Assembly: GCA_009377535.1 (NCBI GenBank)
Contig: WHTV01000037.1
Coordinates: forward strand, 1 to 36,467
Source: Kiloniellaceae bacterium
Lineage (GTDB): Bacteria > Pseudomonadota > Alphaproteobacteria > Kiloniellales > Kiloniellaceae
Length of the DNA stretch: 36,467 bases
Direction: 5' to 3'
A program made the translations under genes and the position numbers. A model generated the notes under the pieces. The model was not told the DNA's origin, did no database searches, and saw nothing but the letters and a program-made list of their open reading frames with translations. Of this stretch, positions 8,087 to 15,575 are shown piece by piece; the stretch's first letter is position 1, and each line of letters begins with the position of its first letter.

Positions 8087-9601
8087 ATGAATCTGGCCCT
8101 CACCGGAAAGCACCTGATCGCCGGCACCTGGACCGCTGGCAAGGCGACCTTTGACTCGGCCCCCGCCTCGGGCTCGGCGCGGGCCTATGCCGTCGGCACT
8201 CCGGCGCAGGTCGACGCGGCGGCCAAGGCCGCCGAAGAGGCCTTCTGGAGCTACGGCTATTCCAGCCGCGCCGAGCGCGCCGCCTTCCTGAACAGGATCG
8301 CCGACGAGATCGAGGCGCGCGGCGCGGCGATCACCGAGATCGGCTGCCAGGAAACCGGCCTGCCGGAGGCCCGCCTCAACGGCGAGCGCGGCCGCACCAC
8401 AGGCCAGCTCCGCCTCTTCGCCCAGCACATTGAGAAGGGCGACTATCTCGACCGCCGCCACGACAAGGCCCTGCCGGAGCGTGAGCCGCTGCCGCGCCCG
8501 GACCTGCGCCTCCTGCAGCGCCCGATCGGCCCGGTCGCCGTGTTCGGCGCCTCCAACTTCCCGCTCGCCTTTTCCGTCGCCGGCGGCGATACCGCCGCGG
8601 CCCTGGCGGCGGGCTGTCCGGTGGTGGTGAAGGGCCACTCGGCCCACCCCGGCACCGGCGAGATCGTCGCCCAGGCCATTGACGCCGCGGTGAAGGCCTG
8701 CGGCCTGCATCCCGGGGTGTTCTCGCTCATCCAGGGCGGCCGGCGCGACGTCGGCCAGGCCCTGGTGCAGCATCCGCTCATCAAGGCGGTCGGATTCACC
8801 GGCTCGCTCGCCGGCGGGCGGGCGCTCTTCGACCTCTGTGCGCAGCGGCCCGAGCCGATCCCCTTCTTCGGCGAGCTCGGTTCGGTCAATCCCATGTTCC
8901 TGCTGCCGCAGGCGCTGACGGCAAGGGGTGGGGAGATCGCTAAGGGCTGGGCCGGATCGCTCACCATGGGCGCGGGGCAGTTCTGCACCAATCCCGGCAT
9001 CGCCGTCGCCATCGACGGGCCGGAGCTGCAGGATTTCGTCGCCGCGGCTTCGGCGGCCTTGGAGCCGACCGCGGCCCAGACCATGCTGACCGACGGCATC
9101 GCTGCGGCCTACCGCCAGGGCCGCGACCGTGTGCGCGGCTCGGCCGGCGTGCGCGAGGTGCTGACCTCGACCTGCGACCTGCGCAACGCCACGCCCTATC
9201 TCTTCACGACCACGGGCAAGGACTGGCTCGCCAACGAGGCACTTGGCGAGGAGGTCTTCGGCCCGCTCGGCCTGGTGGTGGCGGCTAGCGGCTTCGACGA
9301 GATGGTGGCGATCGCGCGCAGCCTGCAGGGCCAGCTCACCTGCACCCTGCACATGGACCAGGGCGACACCGAGACGGCGCAGACGCTGATGCCGATCCTC
9401 GAGCGCAAGGCCGGGCGCATCCTCGCCAACGGCTTTCCGACCGGCGTGGAGGTGGCGGACGCCATGGTGCACGGCGGGCCCTATCCGGCCTCGACCAACT
9501 TCGGCGCCACCTCGGTCGGCACGCTGTCGATCCGCCGCTTCCTGCGGCCGGTGTGCTACCAGAACATGCCGGAGGCCGTGCTGCCGGCCGACCTCCTCTG
9601 A
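8087..9601 (+). CDS. Aldehyde dehydrogenase, alpha-ketoglutarate semialdehyde dehydrogenase-type
   Basis: This 504-residue NAD(P)+-dependent aldehyde dehydrogenase has catalytic C300 (GAGQFCTNPG), general base E263 (FFGELGSVNP) and the oxyanion Asn N157 (FGASNFPLAFS). The ASNFPLAFSVAGGDTAAALAAGCPVVVK block and the ELGSVNPMFLLP block are characteristic of 2,5-dioxovalerate (alpha-ketoglutarate semialdehyde) dehydrogenases, which produce 2-oxoglutarate at the end of pentonate and hexarate oxidative routes. The ATG follows a strong AAGGAAGAG site. It sits in the operon between the dehydratases and the GarL-type aldolase. No KdgD-type 5-dehydro-4-deoxyglucarate dehydratase or DapA-like partner, which usually makes the semialdehyde, is visible in the window. 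Confidence 0.9.
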   Translation: MNLALTGKHLIAGTWTAGKATFDSAPASGSARAYAVGTPAQVDAAAKAAEEAFWSYGYSSRAERAAFLNRIADEIEARGAAITEIGCQETGLPEARLNGERGRTTGQLRLFAQHIEKGDYLDRRHDKALPEREPLPRPDLRLLQRPIGPVAVFGASNFPLAFSVAGGDTAAALAAGCPVVVKGHSAHPGTGEIVAQAIDAAVKACGLHPGVFSLIQGGRRDVGQALVQHPLIKAVGFTGSLAGGRALFDLCAQRPEPIPFFGELGSVNPMFLLPQALTARGGEIAKGWAGSLTMGAGQFCTNPGIAVAIDGPELQDFVAAASAALEPTAAQTMLTDGIAAAYRQGRDRVRGSAGVREVLTSTCDLRNATPYLFTTTGKDWLANEALGEEVFGPLGLVVAASGFDEMVAIARSLQGQLTCTLHMDQGDTETAQTLMPILERKAGRILANGFPTGVEVADAMVHGGPYPASTNFGATSVGTLSIRRFLRPVCYQNMPEAVLPADLL

Positions 9602-9615
9602 TCGCCGGTGCTGAG

Positions 9616-10383
9616 ATGAACCTTCCCGAGAACGCCTTCAAGCGGGCGATCCTCGCCGGCCGGCAGCAGGTCGGCCTCTGGTGCATGCTGCCCGGCGGAT
9701 TCGTCACCGAGGCGCTGGCCGGCGCCGGATTCGACTGGCTGCTGCTCGATACCGAGCATTCGCCCGCCGACGTGCTGACGGTGCTGCCGCAGCTGCAGGC
9801 GGCGGCCGCCTACGATGTCTCGCCGGTGGTGCGGCCGGCGTCCAACGATCCGGTGCTGATCAAGCGCCTGCTCGACTGCGGCGCCCAGAGCCTGCTGATC
9901 CCCTACGTGCAGTCGGCGGAGGAAGCCGCGGCAGCGGTCGCCGCCATGCGCTATCCGCCGGCCGGCATCCGCGGTGTGGCGGGTCTCACGCGGGCAAGCC
10001 GCTTCGGCCGCGTGGAGGGCTACGCCAGGCGTGCGGAGGAGGAGCTCTGCCTCCTCGTGCAGGTGGAAACACGCGCCTCGCTGGATGCCATCGAGGCGAT
10101 TGCGGCGGTCGAGGGCGTCGACGGCATCTTCATCGGTCCGGGCGACCTCTCGGCCAGCCTCGGCCACCCGGGCGAGCTGTTCCATCCCGAAGTCATCGCG
10201 GCCATCGAGGACGCCATCAGACGGGTGCGCAGCGCCGGCAAGGCCGCCGGCATCTTGACCTACGACATCACCTTCGCACGGCGCTGCATGGAACTCGGCA
10301 CGCTCTTCACCGCGGTCGGCGCCGACCTCTCGATCCTGCTGCGCGGCGTGGAGGGGCTGGCAGGCGAATTCAAGCCCGGCTAG
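9616..10383 (+). CDS. HpcH/HpaI-family aldolase, GarL-like
   Basis: This 255-residue class II pyruvate aldolase shows H48 (LLLDTEHSP), R73 (VVRPASND), E151 (VQVETR) and D177 (FIGPGDLSASLG). These correspond with an offset of 2 to the E. coli GarL residues H50, R75, E153 and D179. GarL cleaves 5-keto-4-deoxyglucarate to pyruvate and tartronate semialdehyde; HpaI-type relatives cleave 4-hydroxy-2-oxoheptanedioate. Galactarate-type dehydratases in the same operon favour the GarL reaction. The ATG at 9616, 14 bases after the ALDH gene, is chosen over an in-frame ATG at 9553 inside that gene. Expected to be a cytoplasmic Mg2+ or Mn2+ oligomer. Confidence 0.87.
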   Translation: MNLPENAFKRAILAGRQQVGLWCMLPGGFVTEALAGAGFDWLLLDTEHSPADVLTVLPQLQAAAAYDVSPVVRPASNDPVLIKRLLDCGAQSLLIPYVQSAEEAAAAVAAMRYPPAGIRGVAGLTRASRFGRVEGYARRAEEELCLLVQVETRASLDAIEAIAAVEGVDGIFIGPGDLSASLGHPGELFHPEVIAAIEDAIRRVRSAGKAAGILTYDITFARRCMELGTLFTAVGADLSILLRGVEGLAGEFKPG

Positions 10384-10502
10384 ATCTGCTCCTGCCGCTG
10401 CCCGCTTCCGAGCTCCCGGCACTGGCTGTGGGAAGCGAATGTCTCCTGCGGCGAAACGTGATACCACCTTCCTTGAGCCACCCCATGACCTGGGAAAGCG
10501 TG

Positions 10503-11099
10503 ATGAGCGGCAAAGAAGCGGGCGCCGATCTGGCCAGCCTCGGCAAGCGGATCCGTGGCGCCCGCCTGGAGCGGAGCATGACTTTGGAGAATCTGGCCAA
10601 GACGGCCGGAGTCTCCAAGTCCGTGCTGTCCCAGGTCGAGCGCGGCACCACCAATCCTACCCTCTCGACCCTGTGGAACGTGGCCAAGGCGCTGGCGCTG
10701 GATCCACTTGAGCTGTTCGGTGGCGACGGCCCGGCCCTGCAGGGCGAAGACGGCCGGGAAAGTCTGATCTCTCTGGTCGACAGCCCGGTGATCGACAACC
10801 AGGCCGCCAAGTACCGCCTGGTCATCCTCAATGCGCCGGAGCTGGCCGGAGTGTCGGAGCTCTACCGCCTGGTCCTGCGCTCCGGCGGCGTGCTCGACAG
10901 TAAGCCGCATGAGCGCGGCGCGGTGGAGCAACTCACCGTGTTGAGCGGCGAGGTCGAGGTCCGCTGCGGCAGCGACCGGCTGCGCCTGCAGCCTGGTCGG
11001 ACCGCCCGCTATGCGGCCGACGTGGCCCACGCCATCGCCGCCGTCGGCAAGCGCAACGCCGAGGCCCTGCTTTTCGTCAACTTCGTTAAATCGAAATAA
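10503..11099 (+). CDS. XRE-family regulator with C-terminal cupin domain
   Basis: The 198-residue protein has an N-terminal helix-turn-helix (about residues 13-68: LGKRIRGARLERSMTLENLA, then GVSKSVLSQVERGTTNPTLSTLWNVAKAL) and a C-terminal cupin (about 110-195), which commonly senses a small metabolite. It lies 119 bases downstream of the aldolase on the same strand and probably controls the sugar-acid operon, with an operon product or intermediate as effector. Start choice is uncertain: ATG at 10503 has a GGGAAAG-like site just upstream; ATG at 10485, six codons earlier and in frame, is the alternative. Two TTAAATCGAA repeats overlap and follow its 3' end. Confidence 0.88.
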   Translation: MSGKEAGADLASLGKRIRGARLERSMTLENLAKTAGVSKSVLSQVERGTTNPTLSTLWNVAKALALDPLELFGGDGPALQGEDGRESLISLVDSPVIDNQAAKYRLVILNAPELAGVSELYRLVLRSGGVLDSKPHERGAVEQLTVLSGEVEVRCGSDRLRLQPGRTARYAADVAHAIAAVGKRNAEALLFVNFVKSK

Positions 11100-11115
11100 T
11101 TTCCATTAAATCGAA
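11086..11115 (+). repeat. Two TTAAATCGAA direct repeats, 20-bp period
   Basis: TTAAATCGAA is found at 11086-11095, inside the last codons of the XRE-cupin gene, and again at 11106-11115. The spacing is exactly 20 bases. Between them GAAAT-A-ATTTC (11093-11103) forms an inverted repeat. The AT-rich block is unusual here and precedes the next small gene by about 60 bases. It could be an operator, perhaps for the XRE regulator. The binding role is an inference. Confidence 0.45.
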
Positions 11116-11178
11116 TTTCCTCTATGGTGGACGTCGACAGGGGCAAGACGGCGCCTTCCTGCGACGGGACCGGAGTGG

Positions 11179-11529
11179 ATGGATAATCGATTGTGCAAGG
11201 AGCGGCGCCGTGATCGGCCCCCAGAGGCGGGCACAGAGAGCGGCGGGGCCTGCGGCCTCCGCCCGCACTGCCTGGAGAGCCTCTGGATTCGCCTCAAGGT
11301 CGGCGACCGCCTGCGGCCGCGCGACGCGGTGGCGCTGAGGCGGCTCGGGCTGCCGCCCTTCGACCGCAGCAGCGTCTATGTCTATGAAGTCGACTTCCGC
11401 GGCTATGTCATCGCCGTCGGCCTGCCGGGCGAGCGGCAGAGGCTCGACGCCGCTGTCCTGCTGGCCGCTTTCGAGGCGCGCTTCGGCGTTCCTGCCAGTT
11501 TCGCGCCGTCCCTGCGCGCCGCCTCCTGA
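11179..11529 (+). CDS. Hypothetical protein, 116 aa
   Basis: I do not recognise this protein. It has a charged, arginine-rich first 35 residues and then a more ordered-looking part (LWIRLKVGDRLRPRDAVALRRLGL ... SVYVYEVDFRGYVIAVGLPGERQRLDAAVLLAAFEARFGV) with alternating beta-type and helical stretches. A CCGGAG purine run lies about 8 bases before the ATG. It is downstream of the XRE regulator and the 20-bp-period repeats, and it converges with the operon ending at 11682. No signal peptide or membrane span is visible. A later start inside the arginine-rich part is possible. Third-position GC looks like coding sequence, but the opposite strand is also open here, so its reality is moderate. Confidence 0.5.
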   Translation: MDNRLCKERRRDRPPEAGTESGGACGLRPHCLESLWIRLKVGDRLRPRDAVALRRLGLPPFDRSSVYVYEVDFRGYVIAVGLPGERQRLDAAVLLAAFEARFGVPASFAPSLRAAS

Positions 11530-11650
11530 GGGCGCAGGCCCCCGGTGCTGTGCAGCGCTCCTGCAAGGTGTCACGCCTGCCAGCCGCGTGAGACCTCGGC
11601 GGCCTCGGCGAATAGCTGCAACAGCTTGCCGCGCGGCTTTTCGGGGCGCA

Positions 11651-11670
11651 CCACGGCTGCGCTGCCGTGG
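11651..11670 (-). terminator. Hairpin just after the acetylpolyamine amidohydrolase stop
   Basis: CCACGGC (11651-11657) and GCCGTGG (11664-11670) form a perfect 7-bp stem with a 6-base loop, 11 bases beyond the minus-strand gene's stop codon. No T-run follows on either strand. It is a candidate transcript 3' end for the eight-gene minus-strand operon and may serve the convergent plus-strand gene too. Confidence 0.4.
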
Positions 11671-11681
11671 ATGGAAAGGCA

Positions 11682-12707
11682 TCAGCCGGCCTCGAAGCCG
11701 GCGAGGAAGGCTATCAGGTTGTCGCCGAGGGCCGCGCAGAGGTAGCCCCCTTCCTGCACGATCGCCGTCGGCAGGCCGAGCCGCGCCAGGCGCCGGCCGA
11801 TCTGCCCGAAGCCTTCCGTCGACACCGCCAGCCCGCCGAGAGGGTCACCCTCGAAAGCATCGAGCCCCAGGGCGATGACCAGTGCGCCCGGCGCGAAGGC
11901 CGCGACCCTTTCCAGGCCGTGGTCGAGTGCCTCGAGGAAGGCGGCGTCGGCCGAACCGCGCGGCAACGGCAGGTTCAGATTGCAGCCCAGGCCGGCCCCT
12001 GCGCCGCGCTCGTGGGCGTGGCCCCAGAAGAAGGGGTAGAAGCGGGCCGGGTCGGCGTGGATCGAAAGGGTGAAGACGTCGCCGCGCCGGTAGAAGATGC
12101 CCTGCGTGCCGTTGCCGTGGTGCAGGTCGACGTCGATGATGGCGACGCGCGCGTGCTTGTCGCGCAGCAGGCCGGCGGCTACCGCGGCGTTGTTCACGAA
12201 GCAGAAGCCACCGGCGAGGTCGGCGAAGGCGTGGTGGCCGGGCGGGCGGCAGAGCGCATAGGCGGCGGACGCGCCGTCACGCACCAGCCCCGCGGCGGTA
12301 GCGGCCGTGCTGGCACTCCAATAGATCGCTTCCCAACTGTCCGGGCCGATCGGGCAGGCGGTATCGGCCATGTGGTAGCCGGCCTGCCCGACGGCGGAGA
12401 GCGGGTAGCTCGCCTCGCGCCGGTCCGGATGTATGTTGGGAATCACCTCGGCCGAGGCGCCGGGGATGCGGGCCCAGCGTTCGTAGATATGCTGCAGGAA
12501 GTGGACGTACTCCGGCGTATGCACGGCGGCAATGGGGGCGAGGCCGTGGTCGTCGGCTTCGCGGATCTCGTGTCCGCCGACCCTGGCGGCATCCAACAGG
12601 CGGTCGATGCGCTCCGGCACCTCGGGATTGGGTTGCTGCGCGCCGTTTACCAGGAAGCTGTGCGGATAGTGGATGCGCTGGCGCTCGGCGGCGCAGACGA
12701 CCTTCAT
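11682..12707 (-). CDS. Histone deacetylase-family acetylpolyamine amidohydrolase (APAH)
   Basis: The 341-residue zinc amidohydrolase equals the length of Mycoplana ramosa APAH. H158-H159 (RPPGHHAF) are the general acid/base pair. D194 and H196 (IDVDLHHGNGTQ) plus D283 (GLDAFEGD) bind zinc, and Y322 (QEGGY) is the transition-state tyrosine; most of these are one residue earlier than in M. ramosa (D195, H197, D284, Y323). The family removes acetyl groups from acetylated polyamines and short acetamido compounds. The ATG at 12707 overlaps the GNAT gene's stop (ATGA), which rules out longer upstream starts. As last gene of an operon with an acetyltransferase, aminotransferase and BKACE, it could deacetylate 4-acetamidobutyrate to 4-aminobutyrate; that substrate is an inference. 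Confidence 0.9.
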   Translation of the reverse strand: MKVVCAAERQRIHYPHSFLVNGAQQPNPEVPERIDRLLDAARVGGHEIREADDHGLAPIAAVHTPEYVHFLQHIYERWARIPGASAEVIPNIHPDRREASYPLSAVGQAGYHMADTACPIGPDSWEAIYWSASTAATAAGLVRDGASAAYALCRPPGHHAFADLAGGFCFVNNAAVAAGLLRDKHARVAIIDVDLHHGNGTQGIFYRRGDVFTLSIHADPARFYPFFWGHAHERGAGAGLGCNLNLPLPRGSADAAFLEALDHGLERVAAFAPGALVIALGLDAFEGDPLGGLAVSTEGFGQIGRRLARLGLPTAIVQEGGYLCAALGDNLIAFLAGFEAG

Positions 12708-13240
12708 GTTTCGGTCTCCGCCGCGCCGCCCGCCAGGTCGTCGAAGTCGGCATCGTCCAGCACGTAGATCAGCTCCGCTTCCGAATGGCGGAATCCGCCG
12801 CGTTGATAGAAGGCCTGCGCGTGGGCGTTGTCGGCCTCGACCGACAGCCTCAGGTAGCCGTCGCCGCGCGCCTTGGCGAGGGCGGCAGTCGCGGCCAGCA
12901 GGCGGCGGCCGACGCCGAGGCTGCGGGCGTTTTCGGCCACGATCAGATCCTGCACATAGAGGCCGCGCTGGCCGCGCCAGGTGGAATAGCTGCCGAAGTA
13001 GAGGCAGAGGCCGACGGCCTTGCCGCCAACTTCGGCGATCAGCGCCTCGAAAGCCGGGTCCGCAACGAAGCCGTCGCGCACGATGTCCTCGACGCTGGAA
13101 ACCATCTTGTCCATCGCGTCGCGGGCCTCGGCCAGTGCCACCACCAGCTCGTACACGGCCTGGGCATCGGTTGCCTCGGCGCGCCGGATGACCACCTGCT
13201 GTGGACTGCTGTCTTCTTCGCTCATCATCGCACCGCTCAT
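12704..13240 (-). CDS. GNAT N-acetyltransferase, diamine/polyamine type
   Basis: The 178-residue protein carries the GNAT acetyl-CoA motif (IVAENARSLGVGRRLLAATAALAKARG, about residues 100-126) and the C-terminal AQAFYQRGGF motif, with YVQDLIV typical of spermidine/spermine-type acetyltransferases. It would transfer acetyl from acetyl-CoA to a primary amine. Its start overlaps the BKACE stop (TGATG) and its stop overlaps the APAH start (ATGA), so the genes are translationally coupled. The first residues MSGAMM allow a start at the 5th or 6th codon. Having an acetyltransferase and a deacetylase in one operon implies acetyl protection during catabolism, for example of beta-lysine, rather than simple detoxification. 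Confidence 0.87.
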   Translation of the reverse strand: MSGAMMSEEDSSPQQVVIRRAEATDAQAVYELVVALAEARDAMDKMVSSVEDIVRDGFVADPAFEALIAEVGGKAVGLCLYFGSYSTWRGQRGLYVQDLIVAENARSLGVGRRLLAATAALAKARGDGYLRLSVEADNAHAQAFYQRGGFRHSEAELIYVLDDADFDDLAGGAAETET

Positions 13241-14184
13241 CAGAAGGCCACCCGGTCGCCGCCCTTGAGGGCAAGGATCTCGCGCACCTCGTCGGGCGCC
13301 GCGGCTTCGTAGCCGAGCTCTTCGAGGATGCGGCGGATCTTGGCGACCTGCTGAGCGTTGCTCTCGGCCAGCCGGCCGCGGCCGATGGTCAGGCTGTCCT
13401 CCAGGCCGACCCGCACGTTGCCGCCGAGGATGATGCCCAGGGTGCCGAGCGGCATCTGGTGGCGCCCCGCGGCCAGCACGGAGAAGCGGTAGGCCTCTCC
13501 GAGCAAGCGGTCGGCCGTCGCCTTCATGTGCATGAGCTGCTCAGGCGCGGCATCGATGCCGCCCAGCACGCCGAGCACGAACTGCAGGAAGACCGGCGGC
13601 TTGATGCGCCCCGACGCCAGGTAGAAGGCCACCGTCTGGATGTGGCCCACGTCGTAGCATTCGAACTCGAAGCGTGTGCCGCAGCCGTTGCCGAGACGCT
13701 CCAGCACGGACTCGATGTCGGCGAAGGTGTTCTTGAAGACGGTATCGCGGGAGGCTTCCAGGAAGTCCGGCTCCCAGTCGTGCTTCCAGTCCTCGTAGCG
13801 CTGTTGCAGGGGGAAGATGCCAAAGTTCATGGAGCCCATGTTCAGCGAACACATTTCCGGCTGTGCTCGCAGCGGTGCGGCCAGGCGCTGATCCAGGGTC
13901 ATCTGGGCGCTGCCGCCGGTCGTGATGTTCACCACGGCATTGCAGGCCTGCTTGATGCGCGGCAGGAAGGCCATGAAGGCCTCGGGATCGGCCGTCGGCC
14001 GGCCGTCCTTCGGGTCACGGGCGTGCAGGTGGAGGATCGCCGCGCCGGCCTCCGCGGCGGCCACTGCCTGCTCGGCGATCTCGTCGGCGGTCACCGGCAA
14101 GTGTGGGCTCATGGACGGCGTGTGGATCGACCCTGTCACCGCGCAGGTGATGATGACCTTGTTGTCGGTCATGGCCCCGCTCAT
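13240..14184 (-). CDS. BKACE (beta-keto acid cleavage enzyme, DUF849)
   Basis: The 314-residue TIM-barrel zinc enzyme shows H52-x-H54 (ILHLHARDP), the NITTGG block near 86-91 and R258-x3-E262-D263 (NVRVGLEDS), the same R-x3-E-D arrangement as in the 3-keto-5-aminohexanoate cleavage enzyme Kce. The family condenses a 3-keto acid with acetyl-CoA and releases acetoacetate plus a shortened acyl-CoA. Substrates in the family range from 3-keto-5-aminohexanoate to dehydrocarnitine and acetamido-keto acids. The start overlaps the aminotransferase stop (ATGA). Its place directly after a class III aminotransferase suggests that the 3-keto acid is made from a beta-amino acid. Confidence 0.92.
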   Translation of the reverse strand: MSGAMTDNKVIITCAVTGSIHTPSMSPHLPVTADEIAEQAVAAAEAGAAILHLHARDPKDGRPTADPEAFMAFLPRIKQACNAVVNITTGGSAQMTLDQRLAAPLRAQPEMCSLNMGSMNFGIFPLQQRYEDWKHDWEPDFLEASRDTVFKNTFADIESVLERLGNGCGTRFEFECYDVGHIQTVAFYLASGRIKPPVFLQFVLGVLGGIDAAPEQLMHMKATADRLLGEAYRFSVLAAGRHQMPLGTLGIILGGNVRVGLEDSLTIGRGRLAESNAQQVAKIRRILEELGYEAAAPDEVREILALKGGDRVAF

Positions 14185-15554
14185 GCCTCTGCCAAGCCGG
14201 CTTCGGCGGCGAATATGCGGAGGCTCTCGCCGAGCAGGGCGAGGATCTCGGCGATCTGTGCCTCACTCACGATCATCGGCGGACAGACCAGGAAATGGTC
14301 GCCCTCCAGGCCGCCGCGGGTGCGCCGGGAGTAGATGATGAGGCCACGCTGGTAGGCGATCTCGACCAGGCGGCTGTGGGCATTCAGCTCCGCCGGCAGC
14401 GGCTGCATCGTGGCGCGGTCGGCGACCAGCTCGAAGGCCAGCAACAGGCCACGGCCGCGCACGTCGCCGATGAAGTCGAAGCGCGCCATCAGATCGGCCA
14501 GCCCGGACTTCAGCAAGGCGCCCATCCGGATCGCGTTGCCCATCAGATCCTGGCTCTCGATCTCCTCCAGCACGGCCAAGCCTGCGGCGCAGGCCAGCGG
14601 ATTGCCGGCATAGGTGTAGCCGTGGATGAAGCCGCCCTTGTCGAGCACCGGCTCGACCAGGCCGCGGTCCGCCACCATGGCGCCGAGCGGCGCGTAGCCC
14701 GCGGCGAAGCCCTTCGACAGGGCGACGATGTCGGGCCTGAGGTTCCAGTGCTCGGCCGCGAGGAAGCGACCGGTGCGGCCGGCGCCGCTCATCACCTCGT
14801 CGAGGATCAGCAGCACACCATATTCGTCGCAGATCTCGCGGATGCGGGCGTAGTAGCTGTCGGGCGCGACCAGCGCGCCGGTGGAGGCGCCGCCGACCGG
14901 CTCCATGATGAAGGCGAGCACGGTCTCCGGCCCCTGGCGTCGGATCTCCTGGCGCAGCATTTCGGCGTAGCGCAGGCCGCGGGCCTGCCAGTCGAGGTCG
15001 TCGCGGTCGAGATAGCAGGTCGGCGCCGGGATCTTGGGCATCTCCAGCATCATCGGCGCAAAGGGTGCGGTCATCGGCGTGTAGCCGGTGACCGCGAGGG
15101 CGCCGAGCGTGGCGCCGTGGTAGGAGGGAAAGCGCGAAATCACCTTGTAGCGGTCCGGCGCGCCCGTCGCGAGGGCGTGCTGGCGGGCCAGCTTCAGGCA
15201 GGACTCCACCGCCTCCGAGCCGCCGGAGACGAAGAACACCCGGTCGAGGCCCGGCGGCATGCGCCCGGCGATGCGCCGAGCCAGGGTCTCCGCCGCTTCG
15301 TTCTCGAAGTGCAGGCGGTAGGCGAAAGTGGCCTCCTCCATCTGCCGGCGCATGGCCGCCAGGACGCGCGGGTTGCCATGGCCGATATTGGCGACCATGG
15401 CACCGCTGGAGCCATCGATGTAGCGCCGGCCTTCGCGATCCCAGACGTAGATGCCCTCGGCGCGCGCCACCATCGGGCGGCGATTGCGGGTCTGGTAGAA
15501 GAGGTTGGACGGCTCGCGTGCTTCGGCGGCAGTCGCGGTGGTAATGGTCGTCAT
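14181..15554 (-). CDS. Class III (omega/beta-amino acid type) PLP aminotransferase
   Basis: The 457-residue fold-type I aminotransferase has the PLP lysine K281 (ALSKGFAAGYAPLGA), the pyridine-N aspartate D252 (LLILDEVMSGAGRTG), SGGSEAVESCLKLARQ near 110-125 and SYHGATLGALAVTG near 144-157. Class III enzymes act on amino groups away from the alpha carbon: putrescine, omega-amino acids and beta-amino acids. In this operon the next gene encodes a 3-keto-acid cleaving enzyme, so a beta-amino acid is the simplest substrate (candidate: N6-acetyl-beta-lysine, giving 6-acetamido-3-oxohexanoate). A polyamine or beta-alanine:pyruvate role is the alternative. It starts 21 bases after the ABC ATPase gene. 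Confidence 0.9.
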   Translation of the reverse strand: MTTITTATAAEAREPSNLFYQTRNRRPMVARAEGIYVWDREGRRYIDGSSGAMVANIGHGNPRVLAAMRRQMEEATFAYRLHFENEAAETLARRIAGRMPPGLDRVFFVSGGSEAVESCLKLARQHALATGAPDRYKVISRFPSYHGATLGALAVTGYTPMTAPFAPMMLEMPKIPAPTCYLDRDDLDWQARGLRYAEMLRQEIRRQGPETVLAFIMEPVGGASTGALVAPDSYYARIREICDEYGVLLILDEVMSGAGRTGRFLAAEHWNLRPDIVALSKGFAAGYAPLGAMVADRGLVEPVLDKGGFIHGYTYAGNPLACAAGLAVLEEIESQDLMGNAIRMGALLKSGLADLMARFDFIGDVRGRGLLLAFELVADRATMQPLPAELNAHSRLVEIAYQRGLIIYSRRTRGGLEGDHFLVCPPMIVSEAQIAEILALLGESLRIFAAEAGLAEA

Positions 15555-15575
15555 CCGGGTGCTCTCTTGGTGTGG

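Noticed and set aside
11122..11682. Minus-strand 186-codon frame downstream of the amidohydrolase
   Set aside because: Arg/Gly/Ala-rich with no ordered pattern, and opposite to a more protein-like plus-strand frame.
12708..13274. Possible 189-residue N-terminal extension of the amidohydrolase
   Set aside because: It is an out-of-frame reading of the GNAT gene. Length equality with M. ramosa APAH and the ATGA overlap support the start at 12707.
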